Shown here piece by piece: positions 43,396 through 52,656 of a stretch of DNA of 58,049 bases. Position numbers and translations under genes: made by a program. The notes beneath the pieces were generated by a model. The model ran no database searches. It was not told the DNA's origin and was given only the letters and a program-made list of their open reading frames with translations. Origin of the DNA: Trinickia mobilis (GTDB lineage Bacteria > Pseudomonadota > Gammaproteobacteria > Burkholderiales > Burkholderiaceae); contig NZ_JAFLRF010000038.1 of the NCBI RefSeq assembly GCF_017315705.1, positions 1-58,049 on the forward strand, given 5' to 3'. Position 1 is the first letter of the stretch. Every line of letters begins with the position of its first letter.

Positions 43396-44514
43396 TCACT
43401 CGTGATGTTCGAGCGCCGTGAAGCCGGCGAGCGTCACGAGCGCGTCGCGCCGTGCGATCTGATAATCGGAGCGCACCATCTCCTTGACGAGCGAGATGAA
43501 CGGCGTGCGCGGCTGCCAGCCGAGCTTCGCATGCGCCTTCGACGGGTCGCCGAGCAGCGTCTCGACTTCGGTCGGGCGGAAGTAGCGCGGATCGACGCGC
43601 ACGATCACCTGGCCCGGCATCAGGCGCGTGTCGCGGCTTTCCACCTTCTCGACGATGCCCACTTCGTCGACGCCGCTGCCTTCGAAGCGAATCGTCACAC
43701 CCAGTTCCGCCGCGGCGTACTGCACGAACTCGCGCACGCTGTACTGCACGCCCGTGGCGATCACGTAGTCCTCGGGCTTCTCCTGCTGAAGCATCAGCCA
43801 TTGCATCTCGACGTAATCGCGCGCATGTCCCCAGTCGCGCAGCGCGGACAGGTTGCCGAGGTACAGCTCGTCTTGCAGGCCCACCGCCATGCGAGCGACC
43901 GCACGCGTGATCTTGCGCGTGACGAAGGTCTCCCCGCGCACGGGCGATTCGTGATTGAACAAGATGCCGTTGCACGCGTAGATCCCATAGGCCTCGCGAT
44001 AGTTGACGGTCATCCAGTACGCGAAGAGCTTCGCGACCGCATACGGGCTTCGCGGATAGAACGGCGTCGTCTCGCGCTGCGGCACTTCCTGCACGAGACC
44101 GTACAGCTCGGAGGTCGACGCCTGATAGAAGCGCGTCTTCTTCTCCAGGCCGAGAATGCGGATCGACTCGAGGATGCGCAGCGCGCCGAGACCGTCGGCA
44201 TTGGCCGTGTACTCGGGCTCCTCGAACGATACCGCCACATGGCTTTGCGCGGCGAGGTTGTAGATCTCGTCGGGCTCGACGCGCTGGACGATGCGCAGCA
44301 TGCTCGTCGAGTCGGTCATGTCGCCATGATGCAAAAAGAGCCGCCGGTCGGGCTCGTGCGGATCGCGATACAGGTGATCGATCCGGTCGGTGTTGAAAAG
44401 AGACGTGCGACGCTTGATGCCGTGCACTTCGTAGCCCTTGTCCAAGAGCAGTTCGGCGAGATACGAGCCGTCCTGCCCCGTAATGCCGGTGATCAAAGCG
44501 ACCTTTCGATCCAT
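43396..44514 (-). CDS. gmd: GDP-mannose 4,6-dehydratase
   Basis: A 372-aa enzyme (E. coli Gmd is 373 aa) that makes GDP-4-keto-6-deoxymannose from GDP-mannose. The NADP motif is [19 protein letters not shown] (residues about 7-25). The active site has ASTSELYG with the catalytic Thr/Ser and Glu and [10 protein letters not shown] with Tyr and Lys; [12 protein letters not shown] is a further signature. ATG 44514 is preferred over 44583. GDP-mannose for it comes from ManC, encoded at 49624-51240. Together with fcl it predicts fucose in the polymer, although rhamnose via another reductase cannot be excluded. Confidence 0.93.
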   Translation of the reverse strand: MDRKVALITGITGQDGSYLAELLLDKGYEVHGIKRRTSLFNTDRIDHLYRDPHEPDRRLFLHHGDMTDSTSMLRIVQRVEPDEIYNLAAQSHVAVSFEEPEYTANADGLGALRILESIRILGLEKKTRFYQASTSELYGLVQEVPQRETTPFYPRSPYAVAKLFAYWMTVNYREAYGIYACNGILFNHESPVRGETFVTRKITRAVARMAVGLQDELYLGNLSALRDWGHARDYVEMQWLMLQQEKPEDYVIATGVQYSVREFVQYAAAELGVTIRFEGSGVDEVGIVEKVESRDTRLMPGQVIVRVDPRYFRPTEVETLLGDPSKAHAKLGWQPRTPFISLVKEMVRSDYQIARRDALVTLAGFTALEHHE

Positions 44515-44584
44515 CGTTCTTTCCCCCAAGGTAAGCCGATAGCCGGGTGCGGGTTGCGCCGCCCGCAGCCTCGGCGTCGTCAAT

Positions 44585-44611
44585 TACGTCCCATACGTCC
44601 TATACGTCCTG
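44585..44611. repeat. Three tandem 9-bp repeats between wzc and gmd
   Basis: The units TACGTCCCA, TACGTCCTA and TACGTCCTG follow one another with no gap in the 105 bases between the wzc stop and the gmd start. A role as a spacer in the operon or as a weak protein-binding site is possible, but nothing further can be read. Confidence 0.6.
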
Positions 44612-44619
44612 CTCATCCA

Positions 44620-46866
44620 TTACTCGGAGATGCTGTCGTAGCCGTAGTAGCCGCCGCGATACGCGCCGCCGATCAGCGGCGTCGCTTGCGGCACGTCGGT
44701 CAACAGCACGCCCTTCAAGTTCACGCCGCCCGTCTGCAGGCGCTTCACCGTTTCGCTGATCTCGCCGATCGGGTGACGGCCGTAGCGCACCGCGAGCAGC
44801 GTCGTGCCCGCGTACTTGCCGATCACCGTCGAGTCCGTCACCGCGAGCACCGGCGGCGTATCGATGATCACGAGGTCGTACTTGCGCGAGAGGTCGTCGA
44901 GCATCTCGCGGAAGCGGTCGCTCATCAGCAGTTCGGACGGATGCGTCGGCAGCGCCCCCTTGGCGAGCACGTCGAGGCCCGGCAGCACGTCGTGCTGGAT
45001 CACCGGCCCCGCATCGCCGCCGCGCAGCACGTCGGAAAGCCCCGGCTGATGGCGCACGCCGAAGTGCGAGTGCACTTCGCCGCGCCGCATGTCGCCGTCG
45101 ATCACGAGCACGCGCTTGCCCGCCGACGCGACGAGCGCGGCGAGATTGACCGACAGGAACGACTTGCCGGCGTCGGGACGCGAGCCCGTCACCATCACGA
45201 CGTTGTTGCGCGCATGGTCGAGCGAGAGCTGCAGCGAGGTGCGCAGGCTGCGCACGCCTTCCACCGCGACGTCCTGCGGCGCCTGCGCCGCGAGCACGTG
45301 CAGGCCCTGGCGGCGCATCATCACGTTCTGCTGCAGGCGCAGTTGCTGGCCGCTCCTCGGCACGACCCCGAACACCGGCACGCCGATCGCGCTTTCGATC
45401 TCGTCCGGACGCTCGACGCCGCCGTAGAGCGACTTGCGGACGAACGCCACCACGATGCCGACGAACAGGCCCGTGCCGAGACTGAAGATCACGACCATGA
45501 AGCGCCTCGGCCACACCGGCTGATCGGGAGCTTCGGCGAAGTCGACGACGCGCACGTTGCCCACTTGCCCCGCCTTCACGATGCGCAGCTGCTGCGCGCT
45601 GTTGAGCAGGTTCGTGTAGAGCTCGGTATCGACGCGCACGTCACGCAACAAACGCAGCGCGGTCTGTTCGGTATCGGGCAGCGTCGCGACGTTCTTCGTC
45701 ATCTGGCCTTGCGCGCTTTGCAGCTCGGCGATCTGCGCATCGAGCGCCGCGACCGCCGGGTGACTCGCCGTGAAGCGTTGCGACAGGTCCGCGCGCTGCT
45801 GCTGGAGGTCGACGAGCTTGGTCTTGTTGGCGACGATCTGCTGCAGGAGCAGACGGCTTTCTTCGGAGAGGTCGACCGTGCCGTGGTTGTTACGGAACGT
45901 GTTGTAGCGCTGCTCCGCGTTGTCGAGCTCCTTGCGCAGTTGCGGCAGCTGCTGATCGAGGAACGCGAGCGTGTGCTCGGCTTCGGCCGAGCGCCGGTCG
46001 ACGTCCTGCTGGATGAACTGGCGGGCGACGTTGTTGACGATGTTCGCGGTGAGCCTCGGATCGCGGCCATCGAGGCTCACGCTGATGATGCCCGACTGCA
46101 GCGTCATCTCCTGCACGAGCATCGACTTTTGCAGCCGCTGGACCGTATCGAGCGTGGAGGCCCGCTGCAATTCGAACTGCGTGCCCGGGCGGCCGGAGAT
46201 CTGGTCGATATGCACCGTCACCGGCCCGGCGGAGGTCATGCCGGTCACGTCCTGGCCGACCTTGCCGCTCGCGATCGCGATGCCGTCGGGGTTGTTCAGC
46301 GTAAAGGCGCCGTTCGGCCCCGACGTCACCGTGAACGTCTTGCCGTACATGTCGCCAGGCGTATCGAAGCGCGACACGGCGATCGTCTCGTTGCCCCACG
46401 CGTAGCCCGCGAGGTTCATGAACGGCGGCAGCGTGAAGCCCCACCTGCCGTTCACGAGATTGCCGACGAACCCGCCCACCACGGGCAGATACTTCGGCGA
46501 CGCCGAGATGTCGAGATGGAGCCGCTTCACCGTTTCCTCGGTGACGAGCCGCGACTTCAGCAGCTCGATTTCCGCGGCCGTCGTCGCCTTCGTCGCGAAC
46601 ATGCCGGCAAGCGGCTCGATCTGCTGCCGGTTGTTGTTATTGTTGTTGTCGTTGCCCGCGTCCTCGACCTGGATCATCACGTCCGCGCGGTACACCGCCG
46701 GCGCAAGGAACGCGTAGGCGAGCCCCAGCGTCAGCACCGCGAGCGTGATGAACAGGATCGTGCGCCAGCTCGTCACGATTGCCGCCAGGTAGTCGGCAAG
46801 TCGTAGCTCGTCGCCGGCCGCCACGTCCGTGTAGCGGTTGTCGAAGTTCATTGCCATGTCAGTCAC
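44620..46866 (-). CDS. wzc: Polysaccharide co-polymerase with BY-kinase domain (Wzc/BceF-like)
   Basis: A 748-aa inner-membrane protein (Wzc is 720). Residues 33-56 and 455-477 are membrane helices; the Wzz domain and a long coiled-coil periplasmic region lie between them. The C-terminal BY-kinase has Walker A GSRPDAGKS (561-569), the Walker A'-type VLVIDGDMRRG (586-596) and Walker B LVIIDTPP (665-672), then a tyrosine cluster at the tail (Tyr736, 740, 741, 743), the likely autophosphorylation sites. It controls chain length and export with Wza. A run of Asn (GNDNNNNNN, 71-79) from repeated AAC/AAT codons is unusual. No Wzb-type phosphatase gene lies in the locus. Confidence 0.93.
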   Translation of the reverse strand: MTDMAMNFDNRYTDVAAGDELRLADYLAAIVTSWRTILFITLAVLTLGLAYAFLAPAVYRADVMIQVEDAGNDNNNNNNRQQIEPLAGMFATKATTAAEIELLKSRLVTEETVKRLHLDISASPKYLPVVGGFVGNLVNGRWGFTLPPFMNLAGYAWGNETIAVSRFDTPGDMYGKTFTVTSGPNGAFTLNNPDGIAIASGKVGQDVTGMTSAGPVTVHIDQISGRPGTQFELQRASTLDTVQRLQKSMLVQEMTLQSGIISVSLDGRDPRLTANIVNNVARQFIQQDVDRRSAEAEHTLAFLDQQLPQLRKELDNAEQRYNTFRNNHGTVDLSEESRLLLQQIVANKTKLVDLQQQRADLSQRFTASHPAVAALDAQIAELQSAQGQMTKNVATLPDTEQTALRLLRDVRVDTELYTNLLNSAQQLRIVKAGQVGNVRVVDFAEAPDQPVWPRRFMVVIFSLGTGLFVGIVVAFVRKSLYGGVERPDEIESAIGVPVFGVVPRSGQQLRLQQNVMMRRQGLHVLAAQAPQDVAVEGVRSLRTSLQLSLDHARNNVVMVTGSRPDAGKSFLSVNLAALVASAGKRVLVIDGDMRRGEVHSHFGVRHQPGLSDVLRGGDAGPVIQHDVLPGLDVLAKGALPTHPSELLMSDRFREMLDDLSRKYDLVIIDTPPVLAVTDSTVIGKYAGTTLLAVRYGRHPIGEISETVKRLQTGGVNLKGVLLTDVPQATPLIGGAYRGGYYGYDSISE

Positions 46867-46903
46867 TCACTCCAGTCTCGTCACGTCATGCGCGCCGTTG
46901 CGC

Positions 46904-48040
46904 TCACTTCGTCACGATGGCCGCGGTCAACCCTGCGTTGATCGCAGGCAGGAACAGGTTCAGCACGCGGTTGAATTTGACGAGCGCGCCGTTGTCGACG
47001 TAGACGACATCCTTCGGCTGCAGATAGAACTGGTTCGCGAGCACCATCGAAACCGGCGAAGTCGCGTCCAGGTGATAGATCTGCGGGTTCTCGCCGGTCG
47101 AATCGCGAATCACGAACAGCTGCTTCGCCTCCGCCGTATTCGGGTTCAGGCTGCCGGCCTGCGACAGCGCTTCGGCAAGCGTCAGCGTGCCGTTGCGCAT
47201 CGGCATGATGGTGGCCGGCTTGTTCACTTCGCCCATCAGGTAGACGCCGTGCTCGTCGCGCGAGCTCACCCGCACGAGGTCGCCGCTCTTCAGCACGACG
47301 TCGTTCGGGCTATGACCGGTGCGGATCAACTCGGCGACGTTGATCGGATACGTCTTGTCGCCGCGCACCAGCTCCACCTGGCTCTGGTCGGCATTGGCCG
47401 TATAGCCGCCCGCGCGGCCGACCGCCTGCGTGAGCGTCATCGGAATGTCGTTCATCGTGAGCGAGCCGGGCAGACGCACTTCGCCGTCCACATAAACCGT
47501 GCCCGAGCGGAACGACGCCACGCGCACCGTCACTTCCGGGCTCTTGTAAACCTTGCTGATGCGCGAGACGATCACGTGCCGGATCTGCTCGACGTTCTGC
47601 CCGGCCACGTGCACCGAGCCCGCGTACGGGAACTGGATGTTGCCTTGCTCGTCGACGAGAAAGCCCGCCACTGCATCGCTCGTTGCCGTCGACTGGTTCG
47701 GCTGCCCGAGCGCCGCCGCCAGCTCGGGGTGATCCCAGACGGTGATCTGCAGCACGTCGCCCGGGCCGATCTGGTAAGGGCCTGCCTTGCCGAACAGGCT
47801 CTGCGTTTCCGTGGAGACTTGCTGCATCGACGAGGCCTTCATCTGATGGATCAAATTGAGATTGATGTCGGTGATCGGCACCGGCACGCCCTGCTCCTTC
47901 TCCGCGCTGTATTCGCCGCCGCTTTGCGCGACCGTGGGCGGCGTGATCATCCGCTGCCCTGGCACGATCGAACATGCCGACAGGACTCCGGTAATCGTGA
48001 TCAACATCAACAGGCGATTGCGCATATTCAAGAAGCTCAT
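46904..48040 (-). CDS. wza: Polysaccharide export outer-membrane lipoprotein (Wza-like)
   Basis: A 378-aa protein of Wza size. It has a lipoprotein signal with lipobox LSAC (Cys23) after LMLITITGVLSAC. The polysaccharide-export domain begins YQIGPGDVLQITVWDHPEL (about residues 89-107), followed by two SLBB domains (one starts near VYVDGEVRLPG, the other near VYLMGEVNKP). The C-terminal helix LNLFLPAINAGLTAAIV would form the outer-membrane pore. It forms the outer-membrane channel that works with the Wzc protein encoded next (37-base gap). ATG 48040 starts the lipoprotein signal. Confidence 0.93.
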   Translation of the reverse strand: MSFLNMRNRLLMLITITGVLSACSIVPGQRMITPPTVAQSGGEYSAEKEQGVPVPITDINLNLIHQMKASSMQQVSTETQSLFGKAGPYQIGPGDVLQITVWDHPELAAALGQPNQSTATSDAVAGFLVDEQGNIQFPYAGSVHVAGQNVEQIRHVIVSRISKVYKSPEVTVRVASFRSGTVYVDGEVRLPGSLTMNDIPMTLTQAVGRAGGYTANADQSQVELVRGDKTYPINVAELIRTGHSPNDVVLKSGDLVRVSSRDEHGVYLMGEVNKPATIMPMRNGTLTLAEALSQAGSLNPNTAEAKQLFVIRDSTGENPQIYHLDATSPVSMVLANQFYLQPKDVVYVDNGALVKFNRVLNLFLPAINAGLTAAIVTK

Positions 48041-48096
48041 GGTCCGTTCCTCCTGCCCGCTCTTGTTAGGTTCTTCATTTGGCTCACGTCCACGCG

Positions 48097-49482
48097 TCAA
48101 TACGCGTTGCTGTGCACCAAACCCTTGACGATGGTCGCCGCGATGATCCGCATGTCGAGTGCGAACGACCAGTTCCCCAGGTAGTACAAATCGTGCGCGA
48201 CACGCCGCTCCATCTTTTCGATGCGGTCGGTTTCGCCTCGATACCCGTTGATTTGTGCCCAGCCCGTAATGCCGGGTTTGATGCGATAGCGGTGGATGTA
48301 CCCGGCAACCACCTTTTGGTAGAGATCGTCGTGCTCGAGCGCGTGAGGCCGCGGCCCCACCACCGACATGTCGCCGCGCAGCACGTTGTAGAACTGCGGC
48401 AGCTCGTCGAGGCTCGTGCGGCGCAGGAACGCGCCGAGCTTCGTGATGCGCGGATCGTTGCGCGTCGCCTGCTTGACGACGCCCTTTTGTTCCATGTGCA
48501 GGCGCATCGAACGGAACTTGTAGATCGTGAAGACGCGGCCGTCGGCGCCCTTGCGCTTCTGCTTGAAGAACACCGGCCCGGGCGACGAGAGCTTCACCGC
48601 GATCGCGATCGCAAGGAGCAGCGGCGCAAGTCCGAGCAGCGCGGCCAGCGCGAACACGCGATCGAACAGGTCCTTCTTGAAGAGCGCGGACGGCGACAGC
48701 GGCGACGCGACGAGATTGATCGCCGGCACGCCGATCAGGTCGATGACCCCGCTGTTGTCGAACAACGCGATGCTGCGCACGTCCGGCATGAAGCGGATGT
48801 TGACGAGGTCGTTGCGGAACTCGCCGACGAGCCTGAAGATGATGCGTTCTTCGGAGAGCGGCAGCGCGAGCCACAATTCGTGCACGTCGTTGCTGCGGAT
48901 ATAGCTCGCGAAGGCTTCGAGCTCGTCGAAGGCGTTCACGCGCGGATTGCCCTGCAAGTGCTGTTCCGGATGCGTGTTGAAGACCGCCGTCGCGCGAAAG
49001 CCGGTGCCCGGTGCGCGTTCGATGCGGCGCAGGATCGCATCGCAATGCGCGCCGCACCCGACGATCGCCACCTGGTGCAGATTCAAGCCGGCGTTGCGCA
49101 AGCGCGCGAGCACGCCATGCGTGACGAGCCGGTACGAAATCAACAGGCCGGCCGCCATCGCGGTCCAATAAGCGAACCACAGGCGCGAGACCATGTCGAT
49201 CTGCCGCACCGAGAACATCGCCATCATCGCGCACGCCTGCACGACCAGAAACGCAAGCGACACCTGTCCCGCGAGCACGAGCTTCGAGCGGCCGCGCCAC
49301 GATTCGTAGACGCCGAACACCGGGAACAGCACCAGTGCGAACGCCGCCGAGAAAATCACGAACGCGGCGTAAAAGCCGCTCTTCTCCCAATCCTCGAAGC
49401 GAATCTGCGACGCCACAGCCGCGCCCGTGATGATGAGCGCTACGTCGACCATCCTCGCCAAAAAACTTTGCAAGTCACGCAT
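48097..49482 (-). CDS. wcaJ: Undecaprenyl-phosphate glucose-1-phosphate transferase-like (WcaJ family)
   Basis: A 461-aa polyprenyl-phosphate hexose-1-phosphate transferase. The N-terminal part has four to five membrane helices (residues about 10-110) and a Rossmann-like central domain (VAIVGCGAHCDAIL, about 140-155). The catalytic C-terminal domain has a hydrophobic helix (LFDRVFALAALLGLAPLLL), then PVFFKQKRKGADGRVFTIYKFRSMR and GDMSVVGPRP, both hallmarks of the WcaJ/WbaP group. The start ATG 49482 is preferred over 49569. It probably loads the first sugar onto undecaprenyl phosphate; glucose is the usual substrate of the branch, which I infer. It starts 141 bases after the manC stop. Confidence 0.9.
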   Translation of the reverse strand: MRDLQSFLARMVDVALIITGAAVASQIRFEDWEKSGFYAAFVIFSAAFALVLFPVFGVYESWRGRSKLVLAGQVSLAFLVVQACAMMAMFSVRQIDMVSRLWFAYWTAMAAGLLISYRLVTHGVLARLRNAGLNLHQVAIVGCGAHCDAILRRIERAPGTGFRATAVFNTHPEQHLQGNPRVNAFDELEAFASYIRSNDVHELWLALPLSEERIIFRLVGEFRNDLVNIRFMPDVRSIALFDNSGVIDLIGVPAINLVASPLSPSALFKKDLFDRVFALAALLGLAPLLLAIAIAVKLSSPGPVFFKQKRKGADGRVFTIYKFRSMRLHMEQKGVVKQATRNDPRITKLGAFLRRTSLDELPQFYNVLRGDMSVVGPRPHALEHDDLYQKVVAGYIHRYRIKPGITGWAQINGYRGETDRIEKMERRVAHDLYYLGNWSFALDMRIIAATIVKGLVHSNAY

Positions 49483-49623
49483 ATTCTTACCCCGCACTTT
49501 CCGTCTTTCACTGCTTGAGCGGTACGACCGCCGCGACGTTATCGATGCGATGCTGCGAGCCGCGCCCACCGGCGCGCTTGCGCGCAGCCGGTGTCGATTT
49601 CCTCTGACTCGTACGGCGGCGGA

Positions 49624-51240
49624 CTACTTGACCGCTTCCTTGCCGCAACGCCCATACGTGTCGTCGAAACGCACGATGTCGTCTTCACCCAGATACGCTC
49701 CCGACTGGACTTCGATGATTTCGAGCGGCACCTTCCCCGGGTTTTCGAGGCGGTGACGCGTGCCGAGCGGAATGAAGGTGGACTCGTTTTCACTCAGCAA
49801 GAACTGCTCCTCGCCACGCGTGACGAGCGCCGTGCCGCGCACGACGATCCAATGTTCGGCGCGGTGGTGATGCAGTTGCAGCGAGAGGCGCGCACCGGGC
49901 GTAACGACGATGCGCTTCACCTGAAAGCGCTCGCCGCGATCGATCGAATCGTAGAAACCCCACGGACGGCGCACCTTGCGATGCGTATCCGCCTCGGGCG
50001 CGTGCTGCGCCTTGATGCGCGCCACCAGCCCCTTCACGTCCTGCACATGCGAGCGGTCCGCGACGAGCACGGCATCGGCCGTCTCGACGACGACGACATT
50101 CGTCGTACCAACGCAGGCGACGAGCCGTCCGTCCGAGTGCGCGTAGGTCGACGTCGCGCCTTCGAACACGACGCGTCCGCGCGCGACGTTGCCGCAATCG
50201 TCCTTTTCGAGCGCATCCCACACGGCGTCCCACGAGCCGAGATCGGACCAGCCCGCGACGAGCGGCACGACCACGCCTTCGCACGGCGCCTCGGCGCCGC
50301 CCAGGCGTTCCATCACCGCGTAGTCGATCGAATTTGACGGCGCATGCGTGAACGCTTCGGCATCGGGCTTGAAAATCTTGCCGTCCGCTTCGCCTTGCAC
50401 AATGGCGGCGAGACAGGCGGCGTGCATGTCGGGCTGCAGGCGCTGCAACGCGTCGAGCCACACCGACGCCCGCACGATGAAGATCCCGCTGTTCCACCAG
50501 TACGTGCCCGCGGTGACGTATTGCGCCGCCAGCTCCGCGGCGGGCTTTTCGACGAAGCGGTCGATCAGGTGCGCGCCGTCTTCGAGCGCCGCGCCGATGC
50601 GGATATAGCCGAAGCCGGTGTCGGGGCGCGTCGGCGGCACGCCGAGCGTCGCAATCGCGCCGCGCTCGGCATGGCGCGCGGCAATCTCGATCGCGCGCTG
50701 CAACGCAGGCACGTCGGCGATCGAATGGTCTGAGGGCATCGCGACGAGAATCGCGTCGTCGCCCGCGGCGCACGCGAGCGCGGCGGCCAGCGTCAGCGCG
50801 GGCGCGGTATCGCGCCGCGCAGGCTCGACGATCAGGCGCGCTTCGACACCGCTCGCGCGCAACTGCTCGACGATGACGAAACGGTGCTCGTCGCCGCACA
50901 CGATCATCGGCGACGGCGCCACCTGCCAGCCGTCGGGAAAGCCTTCCATGCGCCGCACGGTGGCTTGCAACAGCGAATCCGAGCCGATCACGTCGATCAA
51001 CTGCTTCGGATAGTGCTCGCGCGACATCGGCCACAGCCGGGTGCCGGAGCCGCCCGCGAGCACGACCGGCAAGAGCCGCGTGCAAGGCGTGGCGGCAAGC
51101 GCGGCCATATCGGCCATGTCGGACGAATGAGCCAACGCATCCGGCGGCGACACGACAGGTGCAGCCTGGGTCGGCGCGGCCGCGGGCGCGATTCCGTGCC
51201 CATGGCCGCCGCTGTCGTGCTGTTGTTCGTGAAACGCCAT
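49624..51240 (-). CDS. manC: Mannose-1-phosphate guanylyltransferase / mannose-6-phosphate isomerase (ManC)
   Basis: A 538-aa bifunctional enzyme that supplies GDP-mannose. After about 55 His/Ala/Pro-rich residues, unusual for the family, the nucleotidyltransferase domain begins VVLAGGSGTRLWPMSR, with FVEKP and GTYWWNSGIF further on. The C-terminal cupin (about residues 420-530) is the phosphomannose isomerase part: RPWGFYDSIDRGERFQVKRI, then LQLHHHRAEHWIVV with the metal-binding histidines. It is the first enzyme gene of the minus-strand block and lies 143 bases downstream of the regulator. No phosphomannomutase gene is in the locus. Confidence 0.93.
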   Translation of the reverse strand: MAFHEQQHDSGGHGHGIAPAAAPTQAAPVVSPPDALAHSSDMADMAALAATPCTRLLPVVLAGGSGTRLWPMSREHYPKQLIDVIGSDSLLQATVRRMEGFPDGWQVAPSPMIVCGDEHRFVIVEQLRASGVEARLIVEPARRDTAPALTLAAALACAAGDDAILVAMPSDHSIADVPALQRAIEIAARHAERGAIATLGVPPTRPDTGFGYIRIGAALEDGAHLIDRFVEKPAAELAAQYVTAGTYWWNSGIFIVRASVWLDALQRLQPDMHAACLAAIVQGEADGKIFKPDAEAFTHAPSNSIDYAVMERLGGAEAPCEGVVVPLVAGWSDLGSWDAVWDALEKDDCGNVARGRVVFEGATSTYAHSDGRLVACVGTTNVVVVETADAVLVADRSHVQDVKGLVARIKAQHAPEADTHRKVRRPWGFYDSIDRGERFQVKRIVVTPGARLSLQLHHHRAEHWIVVRGTALVTRGEEQFLLSENESTFIPLGTRHRLENPGKVPLEIIEVQSGAYLGEDDIVRFDDTYGRCGKEAVK

Positions 51241-51383
51241 ATCGTTACTCCCCTATACGTGCATCTCGTAGATCTGAGCCGGCGCCCGGCTTCGCGCCGA
51301 GCGGCAATCAACGTATCGCGGCCCTCGTTCGGGACCGCTGCAGCGCGTTCGAGCCGAACGCGTCGAAAGAGACGGGACGGGCG

Positions 51384-52382
51384 CTAACCGCCGGCTTCGC
51401 GGCGGCTTTGAATGCGGAACTCGGTCGGCGAGATCATCATCCGCTTGCGAAAGATCTTCGCGAGCCGGTCGCCGTTGCCCATGCCGCTGCGTCGCGCGAT
51501 CTTGTCGACGGGCAATTCGGAGTCGGTCAATAGACTGCAGGTAATCGCAAGACGCGCCTGCAACAGGTAGTCCGAGGGCGTAATGCCCAGCTCGAGCTTG
51601 AAGCGGCGCAGGAAGTTGCGCTCGCTCATCGCGGCGACTTGTGCCGCATCCGCAATCGAAATCGGCCGTTCGCAGTTGTCCTGCAACCAGCGTGCCGCGG
51701 CGCGAATCTTGTCGCCCGCGCTCGCCGCCCCGGCATCGCCGAGCAGCGGCACGAGCCTCGCGCTCGAGCCCGGCATCAACCGTTCGGCCACCCCGCGCGC
51801 GACATCGAGGCCGAGGTCGCGCTTGACCATCGTGAGGGCGCTTTTCATCGATTCGAGACGATCGCCCGTATCGGCCGCGTGTTCTTCGTGGCCCGCGTGG
51901 ATCATGTAAGAACTGAAATGACGCTGCATCTCGTAGCTGCCGATGCCGGCGGCATCGAGCAGCACGCAGCCTTCGGCGATCGAGCGCACGGAGGTCGTCT
52001 TCGTATGCACGCGGCGCAGCCAGCCGATCAGCCGTTCGTCGTTGGCCGCGGCGCGCGCACCCTTGCCGCCGGCGACGAACAAAGCATCGAACCCCATGTA
52101 ATGGCGTGCGTCGAGCCCATCGGTCCAGACCCGCACCGACGACGAGCAGGTCACATTGCCGCCATCGGCGGAGAGAAAGCACACGTCATAAACCCAGTCG
52201 TCGTTCGCGCCTGCCGACGCGAGTTCGTTGGCGACATGGAATACTTCGGCGACGAGCCCCGCTCCCAAGAGAGAGAAACCGTCGAAGAGCAGGATTGCGA
52301 TCCGGCGCGTCACACACTTCGTGCTTTTGTTCGAAGCATGTAACCAGCCCATTAGTGCGGGCTCGATACTCGCATAAGGCAT
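51384..52382 (-). CDS. GlxA-type transcriptional regulator (DJ-1/PfpI domain plus AraC HTH)
   Basis: A 332-aa protein of the GlxA/AraC family. Residues about 25-190 form a class-I glutamine-amidotransferase-like (DJ-1/PfpI) domain: RIAILLFDGFSLLGAGLVAEVF at its start and SIAEGCVLLDAAGI around the nucleophile elbow. Residues about 225-325 form the double HTH: ISIADAAQVAAMSERNFLRRFK and KIARRSGMGNGDRLAKIFRK. Such proteins respond to small metabolites. It precedes manC on the same strand by 143 bases and is the likely regulator of the EPS genes, or is simply cotranscribed with them; both are inferences. Confidence 0.87.
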   Translation of the reverse strand: MPYASIEPALMGWLHASNKSTKCVTRRIAILLFDGFSLLGAGLVAEVFHVANELASAGANDDWVYDVCFLSADGGNVTCSSSVRVWTDGLDARHYMGFDALFVAGGKGARAAANDERLIGWLRRVHTKTTSVRSIAEGCVLLDAAGIGSYEMQRHFSSYMIHAGHEEHAADTGDRLESMKSALTMVKRDLGLDVARGVAERLMPGSSARLVPLLGDAGAASAGDKIRAAARWLQDNCERPISIADAAQVAAMSERNFLRRFKLELGITPSDYLLQARLAITCSLLTDSELPVDKIARRSGMGNGDRLAKIFRKRMMISPTEFRIQSRREAGG

Positions 52383-52472
52383 GGCCTTCCCCTCGAATTG
52401 TTGGAAACGCTATTGGCCGATCTAGCAATCTATTTGCAGTGCATCATAGTTACCTTAAATACCCTTTGCGGA

Positions 52473-52494
52473 CTCGCTGACGGAAATCAGCGAG
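52473..52494. promoter_or_regulatory. Short perfect hairpin upstream of the GlxA-type regulator
   Basis: CTCGCTGA and TCAGCGAG flank a CGGAAA loop, giving a perfect 8-bp stem about 90-110 bases before the regulator start. It could act in the 5' leader as an RNA structure or as a protein-binding inverted repeat. Nothing shows which. Confidence 0.35.
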
Positions 52495-52637
52495 ATGTTG
52501 GCGGAATAAATCCGCACATTCCGCGTCGATTTTGGCAAACACTTATTTCGCACGACGCATAAGCCAGACAAATCGGGTAATTCCAGTTCTATGACGCAAA
52601 AACCGTGCATTAATTAGCTAAAAATCGCCAATCAAAC

Positions 52638-52656
52638 CTGGCAAAAAATATGCCAA
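52638..52656 (-). promoter_or_regulatory. Sigma-54-like promoter match on the minus strand
   Basis: Read on the minus strand, the sequence is TTGGCATATTTTTTGCCAG. The GG and GC dinucleotides are exactly 10 bases apart, and TTGGCA...TTTGC matches the -24/-12 consensus well. A start site would lie about 250 bases before the GlxA-type regulator. The element is partly palindromic, so the plus strand also gives GG-N10-GC but with a poorer -12 match. Chance occurrence in AT-rich DNA is possible. Confidence 0.35.

Noticed and set aside
41246-43405. 719-residue plus-strand frame opposite fcl and a glycosyltransferase
   Set aside because: This is an antisense shadow of two recognised enzymes.
43375-46806. 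A 1143-residue open frame on the plus strand antisense to wzc and gmd
   Set aside because: It is rich in Arg, His, Ala and Asp with no domain pattern, and it lies opposite clearly identified gmd and wzc genes. High GC3 makes such antisense frames common here.
52638-52656. Sigma-54 promoter on the plus strand for the glycosidase gene
   Set aside because: The plus-strand reading has a poorer -12 match, and the gene starts about 1.28 kb away.
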